The notes: generated from the letters alone by a model not told the origin. A stretch of DNA of 64,000 nt from Rotaria sordida (GCA_905250125.1 CAJNOL010000550.1:60507-124506), one strand, 5' to 3'; counted from the first letter of the stretch, positions 1 through 12,954 are shown. Numbers and translations: made by a program.

Positions 1-454
1 GAATATTTTTCAATGTTTTTAAGAAATCACGATAACTTCGTATAACAAAAGAAATTAAAATTATAGAATTTTCTAAATACAGTGAGCATAAATATATAAA
101 AATCGTTTATAAATGGACGATCAAATTCACAATCTGTCCTTGAAGTACAGTTTTTGAGAAGATTTTGTTTCGTTATTCACTAGTATAATTCTACATAGAG
201 GTGTAAAGTAAACGATTAAATCTAAGAAATATTATTTTCTTCCATTATATCTCTCTTTTCAGTTAGTAGTTACTTTCGTTCTTTCTCAATCTAGTTGATA
301 ATCGAATAAAGAAAAATTCTTATTTTTCTATTACAGTATTACAAGTTAAAACAACATATCTTTTTATTATTAATCATCATTATTATCGCATTGTTTTAGT
401 TTAGAATATTCTCTTCTTTCGTGGTCTAGAATCTTTTCTTTTTCATTTTTGGAT
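1..454. other. Non-coding, no gene seen
   Basis: A+T-rich sequence. No reading frame of convincing composition, no splice-bounded exon and no repeat structure that I can support. Confidence 0.5.
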
Positions 455-1015
455 TTTTGTGGCTGTTGTATAGTTTGGAGTAGCATTTGTCTATTGAGTA
501 CATAGCGAAAATTGTATATTAGTGTACGTTTTCCTCAAACCAACTTTTCATGGGAAAAAAGTGCAAAATCGCCTTTGTTTCTTCAATCTAGTATTTTCGA
601 TCGAACTGAAACTTTTTTCCACATATATCATAGATTGTTTTGGATGGACACTTTCTTTTATATTGTTTTGCTGATTTTCGGTAGCTCTTACGAAAAAGTT
701 CTATTAAAAAAACCATGCGTTTTTTAGGGTGCCACCGATACTTTGGCTTTTGTATTCGAGAGACAAAAAATAAAAAGATACTTATCACAAGCAGTGTCTA
801 ACACCTGTATGAAACTTTCAGCTCGATGAAACACAGCATCTCGGAGAAGCAGGACAAGAGAAACATTGTGATCTCAGTATCTCATAGAAGACAGCATCCG
901 AAAACTTTCAGTCTTCGACAACTTTTGCTCTACTTGTTAAGATCTATCTGTTTTGAAAATTTCAAATTTTTCTGATGTACCATTCTACAGAAGCCCCGGG
1001 AAAGAACGCGATATT
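455..1015 (-). repeat. Dispersed repeat R1, copy 1
   Basis: Read on the minus strand, this stretch aligns by eye with 39215-40145 over most of its length. Shared blocks include CTCAAACCAACTTTT, GAGCTGAAACTTTTTT-like, GCGTTTTTTAGG, ACAAAAAATAAAAAGATAC and AGCATCTCGGAGAAGC. This copy lacks about 60-70 bp found in copy 3. The short ORFs inside (for example 512-727) are by-products of the repeat. No coding capacity was recognised, so the class (SINE-like, MITE or solo fragment of a larger element) stays open. Confidence 0.7.
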
Positions 1016-1388
1016 CTTAATAAGAATGTATTTAATAATTCATTGGTGATTTATCATAGGATTTGAAAGATTCTGATTGTGCTTACACATACGAATTATT
1101 ACCACAATAAATGAGTCTTTCAACTATTTGGAAATGAAAGTTATTATATTTGTTCTAAATTATAATTTGAAAGAGAGAGAATCAATTCTCTAACATATTC
1201 TTCGTTAATTTAAAAATGATCTATCTTTCAAATCATTTTCTTATAAAATAAATTATCATCATATGAAAATAAAACAAAGTATTCTTATTATTTATAGCAT
1301 ATGTAAGATTTATTTTAGGAGAAAAAAAAGATGTTTATGTATGCATTTTTAAGATAAAGTGTGCGAAAAAGAAAAAAAAAAGCTAAAG

Positions 1389-1427
1389 TAAAATAAAATA
1401 AAATAAAATAAAATAAAATAAAATAAA
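1389..1427. repeat. TAAAA microsatellite
   Basis: About eight tandem TAAAA units, lying about 75 bp beyond the P450 stop codon. The rest of 1016-1502 shows nothing else. Confidence 0.9.
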
Positions 1428-1502
1428 GTAAAAGAAATGCTAGTTTAACTATTTAGTCTCTCTCAAAACTTATACCATAAAAAACCAAAATAAATAAATG
1501 TA

Positions 1503-4500
1503 TCAATTTGCACTAAAAGATGTAGCTTTAAGTGAATACTTTGGTGGGATATTAGCTAAGCCAAATGTACCTCCAATTGGATCAGGTATAGGACCAATTT
1601 TTTCAAAATCATTATGATATAAAAGTACACCAAGAATACCTGTTAATAAATTAAATAAATATTTTTCAGCAACACATGCACGTGGACCTAAACCAAATGG
1701 TAAGTAAGAATGAGTTGGTATTGATGATAAATTATCTCCAATCCATCGTTTTATATCAAATTTTGTAGCTTGTTTCCATGCAATTGAATGATGTAAAGCA
1801 AGAATATTAGCACCAAATTGAGTACGTTTTTGTATATGATAAGTACGCCATTTAAAATCTTCTAATGTTGAATGAACAACAACAGGTACAACAGGTGATA
1901 AACGTAAAACTTCTTTAATAAATGCTTGTGTATAAATAAGAGATTCAGTTGATGATAATTCAAATTTTGAATAATTTTTTTCTCGAACTTCTCGTCGACA
2001 TAAATCAGCTTCTTCAGGATATTGAACAACATAAAGTAAAAACCATGATAATGCACCTTTAAGCATTTCACTTCCATGCATAATTATATCAAGTATACAA
2101 GCAGATATATCATCATCATCTAAACGTGGTGATGATTCATCAATACAATTTAATATTGAATCAAGAAAATCATTAGATGTTTCAGTTGTTGATGTTACTC
2201 TTTGTTCATTATTACTATGAATATTTGATTCTTCACGTCGACGTTTAATCCATGTTTTTATATAATCTAAAACATTTTCATTAATATCTAATGTTTCAGA
2301 TAAGCCAGTTAATTTTGAAAGAACAGTTTTAGCAGATTTTTGAAATGTATCTTCATGAATAGCTTTGGAAATTTTATATAAATTTTGTTCAAATAATTCA
2401 AAGACTTTGTCATTCTTTGATATTGAAACTGATGAACATGAAAGTGATGTAAGAAGGCGAACAGCAAAATAAAATGTTGTACGACGAACATCAAACTGTT
2501 TTGAAAGATGTAAATTTTGTAATTGTTCTTGTACCATTACATCAAGATGTTTATTAACAAGATTATTATCAATATAATTTACAAGTGCTTTATGAATTAT
2601 TCGTGCGTTATGATCTTGATGACGAAATACAATACCTAATAGATATAATAATAAATTTTGGCAATTGGTTTATGAATATCATTCAACTAAACTCGAATAA
2701 GATTTTCATATTGGCAAATATCGTTGAAAATTGAAACCTTCTCCGCAATAAAAGATTGCGGATCTTCTATTGTGTCCCATTTATTTCAATAAGTTTTAAT
2801 TAAAAGGATTTTTCAGAAAATTAAAACAATTTTGAGGACTCGAGAAGATATTTTTTAGATCTTGAAAAGTTTAGAAATAATGCTGATCTCAGTCTTTTAA
2901 GGTTTGCAGCTTAAATCCTTGAAAACTCGGCATATTTTTATGTAAATATACTAATTAAACTGCTAATTTTTTGAGAAGCTAAATAATTAAGGAACAGGAC
3001 GAGGTACATTATTACTCCAGGCACATCGTTCCTTCAAGAGAACTCCTCTATCATCGGAGATCTTCTAATATAGGAGGATTTTCTATTGCGGAGAGAAGTT
3101 AAGTATATATTTAAATAGGAATGCACCAATTCCTAGAACATGAAGGTCTTGCTGTAACTCACATCTGCATCTTCATGTTTGATATAAAAAATTCACAGGA
3201 ACTGTATTCTTTATAAGAAAAAATATGCCATCTTTGATATCATGCTCTAAGAATTGGTGCATCCCTATGTTCAAATACATAGATAATCTTTGTAATAGTA
3301 TTGAACTAATTATAGAAATTTTTCTATTTCATCATTAATATAAATGAAGATATATTAAAACCGAGAAATATATGATAACTATGTTAATTTGTTTTGAATT
3401 TTACATATGTAAAAATACTTACAGCTAATAGACTTTTTTTAAGTGCATGATTTATGAGTCACAGAACCTCTGTAGAAATTGTAAAACAAATATTTGTCGA
3501 TAGCAAATGAGTTTTAGGATAACGAGTAGAACACATTTCTCAATAGTTTGACATCATTGTATTCTAATAAAATGTCTTCTTCTCATATATGTCCCGAGAT
3601 CGCCATAGTTGAAGTCACGGATCAATGACTTAGGTACTCGATTAGAAGATTTTTGCTAAAATTAACCGTATTTGCTGCAAGGTGGTTTGCGGTTTTTCTG
3701 GGAATTGATGAACAAACAAAAACAATGAAACGCTGGAACTCCGCTGAAGAAAAACAAAAATTTTCTAAGATTCTTATCATTTCTTCATAAGAATATATTT
3801 GATTTCAAAAAGAACATTGTTAACAAACTCAGCTTAATTAGAAATAGCTATGTTAAAAATTCACAAACCAATAATATCAATTAGATTATCATCAATTATA
3901 TTCCCTTCAACTTTTTATTTAATTTCGATTTCTTACATTCTATTCTATGTCATTCAAAACAAACAATTCTTAATCATTTTCTCTACTAATTAGTTATACA
4001 TTCAAAAAAAAAAGAATACAAAGAAAATCATCTATTATTTCTTCGAACGAAAACTCAAATAAAATCTTCTAGATTATAAGAGATAATTTCCTAACAATAA
4101 CACTTTTATCTTTCTTTCTATTATACCTGTACGAATATGTTTTCCTTCTTTGTATCGTAATTGATTTTCTAAATAATTATCAACTTTATTACTAACTAAA
4201 TCAGCACGTCCAAGAAATATTTCATTAATAAATCCAGAATTATTCAATAAAATTAAACGACCAGTATGAGTCATAACTGTACATGAATCTGGATAATCAT
4301 TTACTAAATTAAGTAAATTATCGCGTTTTTTTCTTTGAAATGATATAGCATCTTTTAGGTTTCGCCAATCACGTGGTCCTTTCGGATAACGATATCGATT
4401 GCGATCTGAAAAATAAATTTAAAATAAAAAAATATTTTTTGATTTTAACATTTAAAATTTTACCATATTGCCATTTAAGAATAATAACAATAATAACCAT

Positions 4501-4581
4501 TAAAATATGAATACCAAATGAAGTAAAAAAACTCATAAATGTATTTTCGCCACCATCTGAGGAATGATCTGCATCAGCCAT
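1503..4581 (-). CDS. Cytochrome P450, microsomal type
   Basis: Haem-thiolate monooxygenase expected in the ER membrane. Three exons: 4581-4464, 4405-4127, 2635-1503; phases agree and give 509 aa, normal for the family. Residues about 18-37 form a single N-terminal membrane anchor, followed by the basic/proline-containing linker (YRYPKGPRDW). The K-helix ExxR is E374/R377 (KEVLR), the ERR-triad region reads FDIKRW, and the haem loop is PFGLGPRACV with ligand Cys453. Odd points: the C-helix tryptophan of the usual WxxxR is not visible after TGIVF, the I-helix reads HGSEML where most P450s have (A/G)GxxT, and Ala replaces the second Gly of CxG. Intron 2 is 1.49 kb and carries a hAT-type MITE. 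The upstream neighbour ST7 ends 484 bp away. Family is certain; the clan (2-like by general look) and substrate are unknown. Confidence 0.93.
3116..3267. mobile_element. hAT-type MITE in P450 intron 2
   Basis: Terminal inverted repeats of about 28 bp: left TAGGAATGCACCAATTCCTA, and the right end read on the other strand TAGGGATGCACCAATTCTTA. The 8 bp outside the ends are tatttaaa and tgttcaaa (6 of 8 equal), as expected of an aged hAT target duplication. No coding sequence, 152 bp. Confidence 0.7.
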
Positions 4582-5064
4582 GGTTGTTTCAAATGTAATG
4601 TCAACTATATTTGCAAAATTTGAATCGACTTCAACAACCGATTAAACAGTTTCCTACTTTTGTTTCAGTAATGTTTTCAGTAGTCTTTATTTAATATTAT
4701 TATCTAAGACTGAAAACGAAAGACAAGAATTCCACTTATATATGAAATTCTATTGAGCTCCCTCTTTACCAAAATCCAATCTATACTGAATCATAATCAT
4801 GCAAATAATACAAATAAAAAAAATGTCACATGTCATAATATATATATTTCTGTCTTTCTCTTATTTTTCGATGCAATAATGTCTATCGTCATCCACCAAA
4901 ACTGAATCAACATACACACATAAAGAATGAAAAGCAGGTAGAGAAAGAAAAACAAAAAACGAAGTGACACACGTATACATATGTAAGGTGAGATCATCAT
5001 CATCATCATATAACATATATAACAATCAGCAAAAACAAAAAATGACAATGAAAAAAAAGAATAA

Positions 5065-8000
5065 TTAAATTTTTGCTAACTGTTGATAAAGATTTGACGG
5101 TAGAATCGATTCGATTTTATCCGTTAAATATTGTATCGGTACACTAAACCAAGTAAGAAAAAGACGAGCTATATAAGCAGCTATTTCGGGATATTGATGA
5201 GTAAGTAAAGCAAGCATAGCTGTTCCTGAACATAAACCAGCTGTAAATAAAATAAAAAATGGTAATTCTTTTTTCGGAAATACAGATACATCATGAAATG
5301 CTAAAATATAAATAAAACAATTGAAATTTTCTTTTTAAATTAATTAATTCTTTACCAGGTAATAATTCTCTATCAGCTACTTCAGTACACTAGAAAAACA
5401 AACAAACAAAAAAGATAAATAATATATATATATATATCTTCGTTTTTTTCTTTTTACCGTTGGATATGGATGAAAAAGATGTCCTTTTTCTAATGGATAT
5501 GGAATCATACGAAATGTTCCTTCCCACGTACAATGTAATAAATTAAGTGCGCCTTCAACACGACGCCAATGTGGTAAATGAAAAAAAGCATATGCTATGG
5601 CTTCAGAATCACCGCGTTTAAGAATATGTTCAGGTGGTAATATTAAACTTTTCATTTCTAATAAATACTATAAGAAAAACAAAAACCAGATAATTTAAAT
5701 AAAATATTTATTTTAAATTAATATTTACTTTAGGTACATGTGGATTGAATTCTACAGCTCGATGAATAGCTTCAACGGCTGACATTTCTGCTGCAGTTAA
5801 ACCTCGTTTACTGGCTACGTCTGGTGAAAATCTAAATTTCATAAAAGAAAACAAAATTTTATATACCATTTGACTGAAAATAAGTTCAAGAGAACACTCC
5901 TCTTTTCGGCACTTTCGGAGAATGATTCATCAAAAAGTTCTGAAAGTTTTAAGGTAGTTAGATTTCGATGAGTAGAGCAAAAATTACCATAGACTTAGAA
6001 TTAGAGTTCATCGAGTTCAAAATTCCCATATTCGGATCCGGTCGAATCGTACTTCGATAGTTTCAATGAAATTTTCTAATCGGAATAGGATAGACATTCC
6101 GAAAATATGAGACACTTTTTTTCGGTTTCTTGCATTCAATAACTAATGCATTCTACATATTCCTCGGACGGTTCGTCTGAGAAATGTATAGGATAGTGCT
6201 CATTGGATCCAAAGTTATCAGATCCGGACCCACACTTGACGAGGTTTACTCAAAATTTTCGGATGCTTTTCTCTAGAACACATTAGGATCGCAAGGGCAA
6301 AATATTTTTTTTACAGATACTAATATTTGCTCCAGAATTAAAGAAGGGATGGTGTAATCTTAATAACTTGACAACGGCAACAGTTACCGATTTGCATTTT
6401 TCAGCAATCGAAAGAAAAAAAATCCGAATGTCATTTTGTTTGATACTATATAAGATAAAATTATTGTAAAATTCATCAACTTCTCAAAACATTCAATGGT
6501 ATTTGATTTCAAGAGAATTTTGATAAAAAGTTAGAAAATTTTCTATAAAAATCAACAGAATTCTATAGAGGTTGGCCGAATATATTCGAAGTTTTGTTTG
6601 CTCGACATCGAAATATCAGAAGATAATCAATTGAATCATGCCTTAAACTATAGATAAATATTCGCTTTCTCTGTAATGAATCGATTTCTCGACATTGTTA
6701 ATATAATCGAGAAATGTACTAAATATGAGCACTATTGTGTTGTTTTTTTTATCAAACATGCAATGTTTTGTTTTATCCAGCATGAGGGGGATCGACGCCT
6801 CTTCGAAGATCGGCTTAACTCACCTGGAGTTAGTAGTTATATTATACTACATACTAAGTTCCAAAAATAGATGTTCGCCTTTCCGGACTTTTAACCCTTT
6901 TGCGTCGATGGGGCCCACCGGTGGGCCTCACTATAGGATGGTCCAAAAACTCGTTCATTGTAGAAAAAATTGAATATCTGTGCTATCCTTTGACCAAAGG
7001 AGCTGATTTTTTTTACCCTTGATAGAGGAATGTTCATAGCTCATATTGATAGGAGAAACATCGATAAAAGTTGTTTTGAAGTACAATATTTGCTACAAAT
7101 AAAGAAATGAAACCTTTCACGAATTATGAGCAAGCAATATTCATATCGCCGCGAATGGGTTAATCAAATCATCCATCCAGATACAGAAAATCTGTATAAA
7201 AACCATACAGATATGACTTATAAACTTGCTATTTTGTATTTCACATAGCAAGTTTAGTCGTAATTAAATGACAAACATACGTGGAAGCAACCGCTCTAGC
7301 TTTAAGTAAAGCAGCTGTATAGCAAATTGTCGCTGATTTTGGCAAACTAATATCTAAAAAAAAAAAAGAAAAAATGGAATTTATCTTATTGAATTAAAAT
7401 TTCGAAGAAAAAAAAGAAGTTCTACCATCATATTTGGCAAGAACGCCCTGTACATCGGGATAATTTTGAAGTGCAAGTAAAACTTCAATAAGATTTTCAT
7501 GTATATTAAAAACAGACATCATTGGAAATTCTTTCACTAGATCACGAAAAATTTTTGTTGCTTCACGTAATTTACCCAATTTTCTTGCACACATTCCTAA
7601 ACGTCGTTTAACATAAATCAATATATTTGTATTGCGTTCTATAATAAGATAAAAAATAAAAATAGAAAAAATTATAAATTAATAAGAAAATTTACAATGA
7701 ATTCTTTCTTACTATGTACAATGTCTTGTATACGACCCTGTTCAAGTAACTGTTGTGATTTTCTATATGCATTTTCAGCACATTTTAATGCTTGTTTTAA
7801 CAAACGTTCAACTTCAATTATTGTTGTTGCTTCTTCTTCAGCTAGAAGAATTAATGCTGGTGTAAATCTAATATATATATAAATAGATGAGACTTTTTTT
7901 TTGAATAAAAAATTCGTTTTTGTTTTGTTTTTTACTCTGAATTTTTTTCTAAAGCATCACGAGCAAGTTGAATACGTATCGATGGTGTTCGTTCACGCCA

Positions 8001-11000
8001 TGCTCGTTGCATCACTAGGAGAGAAAAATAAAATAAATCTTCGTTTCTTTTTATTGAAATCGATTAATAATAAATATCTTACTTTCATATTCAGGTTTTC
8101 CTTCATCAAGATCACATGTAAAAAATGTTTGATGTTCTTGAGCAGATAAATTCATATCATGAAATGTTAATGGTTCTTTTCCATTATATTGTATCAAACG
8201 TTGATATTCAGCTCCACGAAATAATGCACATGGATTTTTCCATACTTTACATTCATTTGTTCCAGTCACCGGTATTGTTGAATCTGTACCATTTGATAAA
8301 ATACAATTATTCACATTATTATTTCCATTATGACCACTATTTAATCCATTCATTGTTGATGATAATGGTAAAGATAAAGATGATATATCATTATTTGTTA
8401 ATGATGAATTATTTGATTCAGTTCCATTTAAAATAGGTGTTAAATGATTTATTGAAACTTGTTCAATAAATGATGTACCATATCGTTTAAAATACCACCA
8501 TTCAAATATCTATGAAACAAATTTCAAAACAACAAAATAATATTCTTTTTTTCCAAGTAAATTTATTTTTACCAAAATAAGACCAGATATTAACGATGAT
8601 GTACCAGTTAATGCAACATAAAATTTTGGTGTAAGAGTATTGAAGAACATTGTTGCTAGAAAAAAATAAATAAAAATAATTCCTCTATTTTTCAACCTTT
8701 TGAACCCTAAATATTATATACACTTCAGATCAAACATTAATAACAAAAGAAATCGGATATGACAACAAGAAAGAAATAAGGATATATATATTGTGGTCGA
8801 AATCGGAATTCAGCCCAAGGTCGAATTCATCCAAAATTGTTGGTCGAATTCTGAATTTGTCCAGGCAAAATTTAGCTCAATTCAGAATTCCAACTTCGGT
8901 CATAGCTTATAAATAATTAAGGCAAACTTACAAAAGATGAAGTTAAGCATGTTTGATGTAGATAAGTGAAAGCAAAACGATAGAATATGAAGGAAAAGAA
9001 GAAAGTATGCGTCTTAGTGCGTGCAGTAGAATACTATAGGCACGTATGAGAAGATGTAGAACACTAATAATAGCAATAGCAACACAGATGTCTATTATAT
9101 ATATATATCTAGAAAAAGATAAACAGAACGAGACTGAAGCGAGAACAAAACACATATAGTCTTTTTTCTCCACCATTTAGATTATTCAATTATACACCGT
9201 GAACAGTCTTTCATTTACAAATCTTTAGCAATTTTGTATTAACTCTTTATGTTTCGAGAAGAAAACGAAAGAATTTTGTTTAAAATATAGATTAATGATT
9301 CTAGTCATGTTTGATTATCATTTGAATGTGAGTTGCAATCATATTCGATCAATATGACAAAAAAAAACCACAACTATTCAATGTTGGTTGATAACACAAA
9401 AAGACAAAGTTTCATAAAATAAGCAATGTTGCTCATGACTGAAACATCTTATTTAAACTATTTCGATCTAATATTAAAGAATATCAAATAATAGAAATTA
9501 CAGTGATTATCATTTTATTGCGATGTTTGATCTAAATTCTTATTACTATAGATTTAAAGATGAAAGTATTATGGTTAAAACAATCCATAATATATTTATG
9601 ATAACAATTTTAGTTTTAGCAAATAATTAAAATTATCTGTTTTTCAAATAGGAATTATCTTTTGATATAGAAAACTTCTTACACTTCTGTCAAATTATAA
9701 TAAAAATAAAATTAAAAAAGACAGTATTTTAGAAATCAAAATTATGTTTCTATTTTGTTTTTTATCCCTTAGAACTATTGGTTGTTATACTAAGTTTTCA
9801 TAAAAAACAAAGAATGAATATTAAATTGTACAAATACTCTTTCTTCCAAATTGAAACAATGAGATATTTTTAAGATAAAGACAAGAGGAAAACAATAGTT
9901 CGTATGTGTTTCAAAATCATCAGATTTTCTTTGTCTGTAAGATTCTCTATTATTTCTATGATAAATTTCTTTATCCCAATAAAATACAAAGAAACATATA
10001 ATGTCGTAAACAATACACGTGTCTTCAAAATGTTTAAGAATATACAAAGACAATGAGTACTATTCTATCAAAAACATCTACAATCTACAAATGATGAATA
10101 GGAAAAAAAAGAAAACTCTTCCAAAAACAAGCTTTTCAAATATTTTCAAGTATACTATTATTGGTTTCATTTTGTGAAACAAAATCTAAAAGGATCATTG
10201 AAGGATAAAAGTAGAAACTTGAACTTTCTTCCTCTGCAAACGTAACAGATACGTTAGAGACGGCTCATCACAGACTGCGGCAGATGTTATTGATGTATGA
10301 TCAAAGACAGTATATTAATAATGTCTTGTTATAATATCTTAACTACTTCCTTATTACATTTCTCGAAGGTTAAGTAAAAGAATGGTGAAGAGATGTGTCC
10401 CAAGATAGATAGAAAAAACAATTTCTCTATAATTAGCAATAGCAGTTACGTGATGTTTCACATAGTAATCTCACAGGGATTGTGCTAAAAAGTTTTCATA
10501 AACAAATATACACTTATGAAATCTCTTATCTCAATAAAAATATCTAATAAATCTTATAATTCATCATTTCTCATATCAATTCTCCATTATTTTCATTTTT
10601 CAATCAATAGAAAAACAGATGGTAAACAAAAGAAAATAAAGATTCATTTTCTTTTCTTATATTGCTTTTTTTATTTGACTTCGATGTTTTGTTTTCTTGT
10701 GAGGTCTCACTTGTTCTTCTCTATTCATTTCATTGAATTGAATTCATAATGAAACAAAAACAAATAAAAGTGCATAGGCATGATAATTAAACAATCATAT
10801 AGTTACATTATTCACGTTAGTAACAATGAGTAGAAGAAAAATCAAATAGGGAGTAATCAAAAAGTAATTTGACAAAATGTTTGTTCATTTTTCAGCATCC
10901 TAGAGGAGCCTGTAGAAAGTGAAAACATTCGGTTTGAACCAAAATTTTGTGTTCTTTGCGAATATAGGTTCAAAATTTGTGATGGACTTCTGATTTAGGA

Positions 11001-12803
11001 GTTATGAGCGGACCTTCTAGAAGTCTGTAAATTCAGTTTGAAAGAACTTCAGCAAATCAAAACTGAATCAAAGTAGAAGCGAAAATCACAAAGGCCATAT
11101 TTTTCTATAAAATGATATACGAATGATTAGTTTGCTACAAGTTATTTGTCAACAGTAAGTATTTTGCTGTAAGAGATACCATGTCAGTTTTCTTGATATC
11201 TATGAAAAACTGGCTTACAAAGCGAGCTCGATTATTCCTGAAACTTTTAATTCTTAAATTACTTTGTAGAGAACAATATCGTTTTTAATTCTATGAAAAA
11301 AAAATCGGTAATATAACGTATACAGTAGAGTAGTCTATTGTTACAAAAAAAAGGTGTTAATTTCTCCCGTCCGAACTTCTAAAAGATCGATTCATAACGT
11401 CTAAATCAGAATTTCTAGAAAAATTTAGACTCAAATTGGACGTTTTTTGAATTATTGCTGTTTTGTCAAATTGCTTTTCAATCAACCATACTTAATTTAC
11501 TATCAGAACAAAACTAAAAAAGTCTAAATAATTCAATATTCCAAATTTACCCGTATTAAAACTGTTTATAATATTGAATGGACCACGAATAGATGCATAA
11601 AGAAGAAATATAAGTAGAATAAAAGATATCGCCCATAAATAAGTACAGATATATGTTACAATTGAACGAATTTTATTTAAAATATGTGAACTACCTAAAT
11701 AGATACATGAATACAAAAAAAAACATGTCTACTATACATTTCAAAATAAAATGTACTTCACTGTTTTTTTTGAATAAATTTTGATAAGAACATCATAGAG
11801 ATCTATAGTTTTTACTATGGAAGAGAGAAGACTTAGTATCATCGAAGTATATCGAAGTTTAGTTGATCAGCAATGGACTAATCAGGTGAGTTCTTGGTGG
11901 AAGTATTCGAAAACAATATTCTGAAGCTATTTTCCTTTCGACTTGGACTTTAGAGCTAGTCGATAGAAAAAATTCTTCTCTTGCGATCTACGTAAGGACA
12001 ATATTTCTGATTGCTTTCGTTTGAGAGTTATAGGACCCTTCCTGAGACCTCCGATTTCAGCCAATTGACTTGTGATCATCGGAAAAAGTAGTTAGGCAAT
12101 GGTAATTCACCATGCTGACTCGAATAGTGATATCTGTTTCTTTGATTTGAATCAATCTGACTCTATTGCCTCAATATTTCCGAAATTCTATAGTCAGCCT
12201 TCATGTAATAATGGAGCTGGCGTGTCAGAAATATTGAGATAACAGATTCAGACCATTGTGAGCCTAAAAACAAATACCATCATTCGAGTCAGCATGGTGA
12301 ATTTCATCTGCCTAGCTGCTTTTTCATATGATCATAGATCAATTGGGTGAAATTGAGAGCCTCAGGAAAAGTCTTATAACTCTCGAAAGGAATTATCTAG
12401 CAATGTCGGTCTTGCATAGATCGAACGAGAAGAATTTTTTTCACTGACCAGTTCTATTAAAAGTCTAAGTCCACAAGAAAATAACTTCAGAATATCATTT
12501 TCAGCAATCTCCACCAAGAACTCGCATGATTGCTCAATTGCTGATCAATCAAATTTCGATAGTCTCGGGTATCCTATTTTGAATGATACAAATCGCAGAT
12601 GTCTATGATATCCCTATCAAAGTTTATTCAAAAAACAGTGGAACACATTATATATTGAAATGGATAGTATTCTTAAACCAAGAAAACAAAATTTTACTTG
12701 TTTCATCATCATCTTCATTATCTTCTTCGACGAAATTTTGATGATTAAACATGATATAATGACGAAATGAACTTATTGTAAAAGCAATGACAGCAAGAAA
12801 CAT
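5065..12803 (-). CDS. ST7: ST7 family protein (suppressor of tumorigenicity 7)
   Basis: Multi-pass membrane protein conserved across animals; molecular role poorly defined. Twelve exons from the inner ATG: 12752-12698, 11694-11551, 8655-8573, 8509-8083, 8014-7936, 7867-7713, 7638-7426, 7353-7281, 5831-5729, 5667-5458, 5389-5356, 5300-5065; all phases agree, 603 aa (human about 585). An in-frame ATG at 12803 would add 17 residues and is the first ATG after an acceptor-like site. Hallmarks: TYLWAISF membrane segment, [104 protein letters not shown], and a C-terminal hydrophobic stretch ending QQLAKI. A lineage-specific Asn/Ser/Gly-rich loop lies in exon 4. Introns 1 (1.0 kb), 2 (2.9 kb) and 8 (1.45 kb) are swollen by mobile elements; the others are short. 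ZUP1 lies 152 bp upstream on the same strand. Confidence 0.95.
5890..6010 (+). repeat. Dispersed repeat R1, partial copy 2
   Basis: Lies in ST7 intron 8. Aligns with the first 130 bp of copy 3, sharing TCGGAGAATG-like, GATGAGTAGAGCAAAA and TTACCA/TTATCA blocks. Similarity fades after 6010; the rest of the intron up to 6890 is A+T-rich with scattered GGATCC-like inverted pieces and no gene. Confidence 0.6.
6891..7163. mobile_element. piggyBac-type MITE with TTAA ends
   Basis: Begins TTAACCCTTTTGCGTCGATG and ends, on the other strand, TTAACCCATTCGCGGCGATA: 15 of 20 positions equal, including the TTAA target that piggyBac elements duplicate and the following CCC. Just inside the left end is a perfect 16-bp palindrome, GGCCCACCGGTGGGCC (6911-6926), strikingly G+C-rich for this locus. 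It is 273 bp, non-coding, inside ST7 intron 8. Confidence 0.8.
10849..11487. mobile_element. Fold-back element in ST7 intron 2
   Basis: Outer ends are inverted copies: left AATCAAAAAGTAATTTGACA, right on the other strand GATTGAAAAGCAATTTGACA. Inner blocks also pair: 10995-11035 (TGATTTAGGAGTTATGAGCG) with the reverse of 11375-11415. The whole 640 bp is therefore an imperfect palindrome with a short unpaired centre. No transposase is visible. Confidence 0.75.
11845..12562. mobile_element. Long imperfect palindrome in ST7 intron 1
   Basis: Two arms of about 330-350 bp mirror each other around position 12204. Paired blocks: TTGATCAGCAAT (left) with the reverse of ATTGCTGATCAA (12537-12548); GAGTTCTTGGTGGA with TCCACCAAGAACTC; AATTCACCATGCTGACTCGA (from 12104) with its exact reverse complement ending at 12303. 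Arm identity by eye is near 75-80%. No ORF. It fills most of the 1.0-kb intron. Confidence 0.88.
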
Positions 12804-12814
12804 TAAGATTCAAT

Positions 12815-12832
12815 CTAGAAAAAAAAAATACT
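12815..12832 (-). promoter_or_regulatory. Acceptor-like site just upstream of ST7 ATG
   Basis: On the minus strand a run of ten T residues followed by CTAG lies 11 nt before the ATG at 12803. It has the form of a 3' splice site, but no reading frame continues upstream of it, so the joined exon would be 5' untranslated: either a cis leader exon or a spliced leader. Bdelloid rotifers are known to use spliced-leader trans-splicing; its use here is inference. Confidence 0.45.
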
Positions 12833-12954
12833 AATAAGTCAATATTTGTTTTTCAAGGAGAGTCTATAAGTTATATATTGATTGTTTAAAAAGCATCCAT
12901 CGACCAATGAAATCAAATAAAAAGAATACTCTCACAATTATTGTCAATTAATAA

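Noticed and set aside
1387..1430. Pentanucleotide run as a regulatory element
   Set aside because: Simple microsatellite, no other support.
2538..2675. P450 taken as a 5'-truncated pseudogene
   Set aside because: The frame continues upstream to an acceptor at 2636, and two further exons at 4127-4405 and 4464-4581 complete a 509-aa protein in phase.
8125..8436. Plus-strand ORF of 103 codons
   Set aside because: Antisense of ST7 exon 4.
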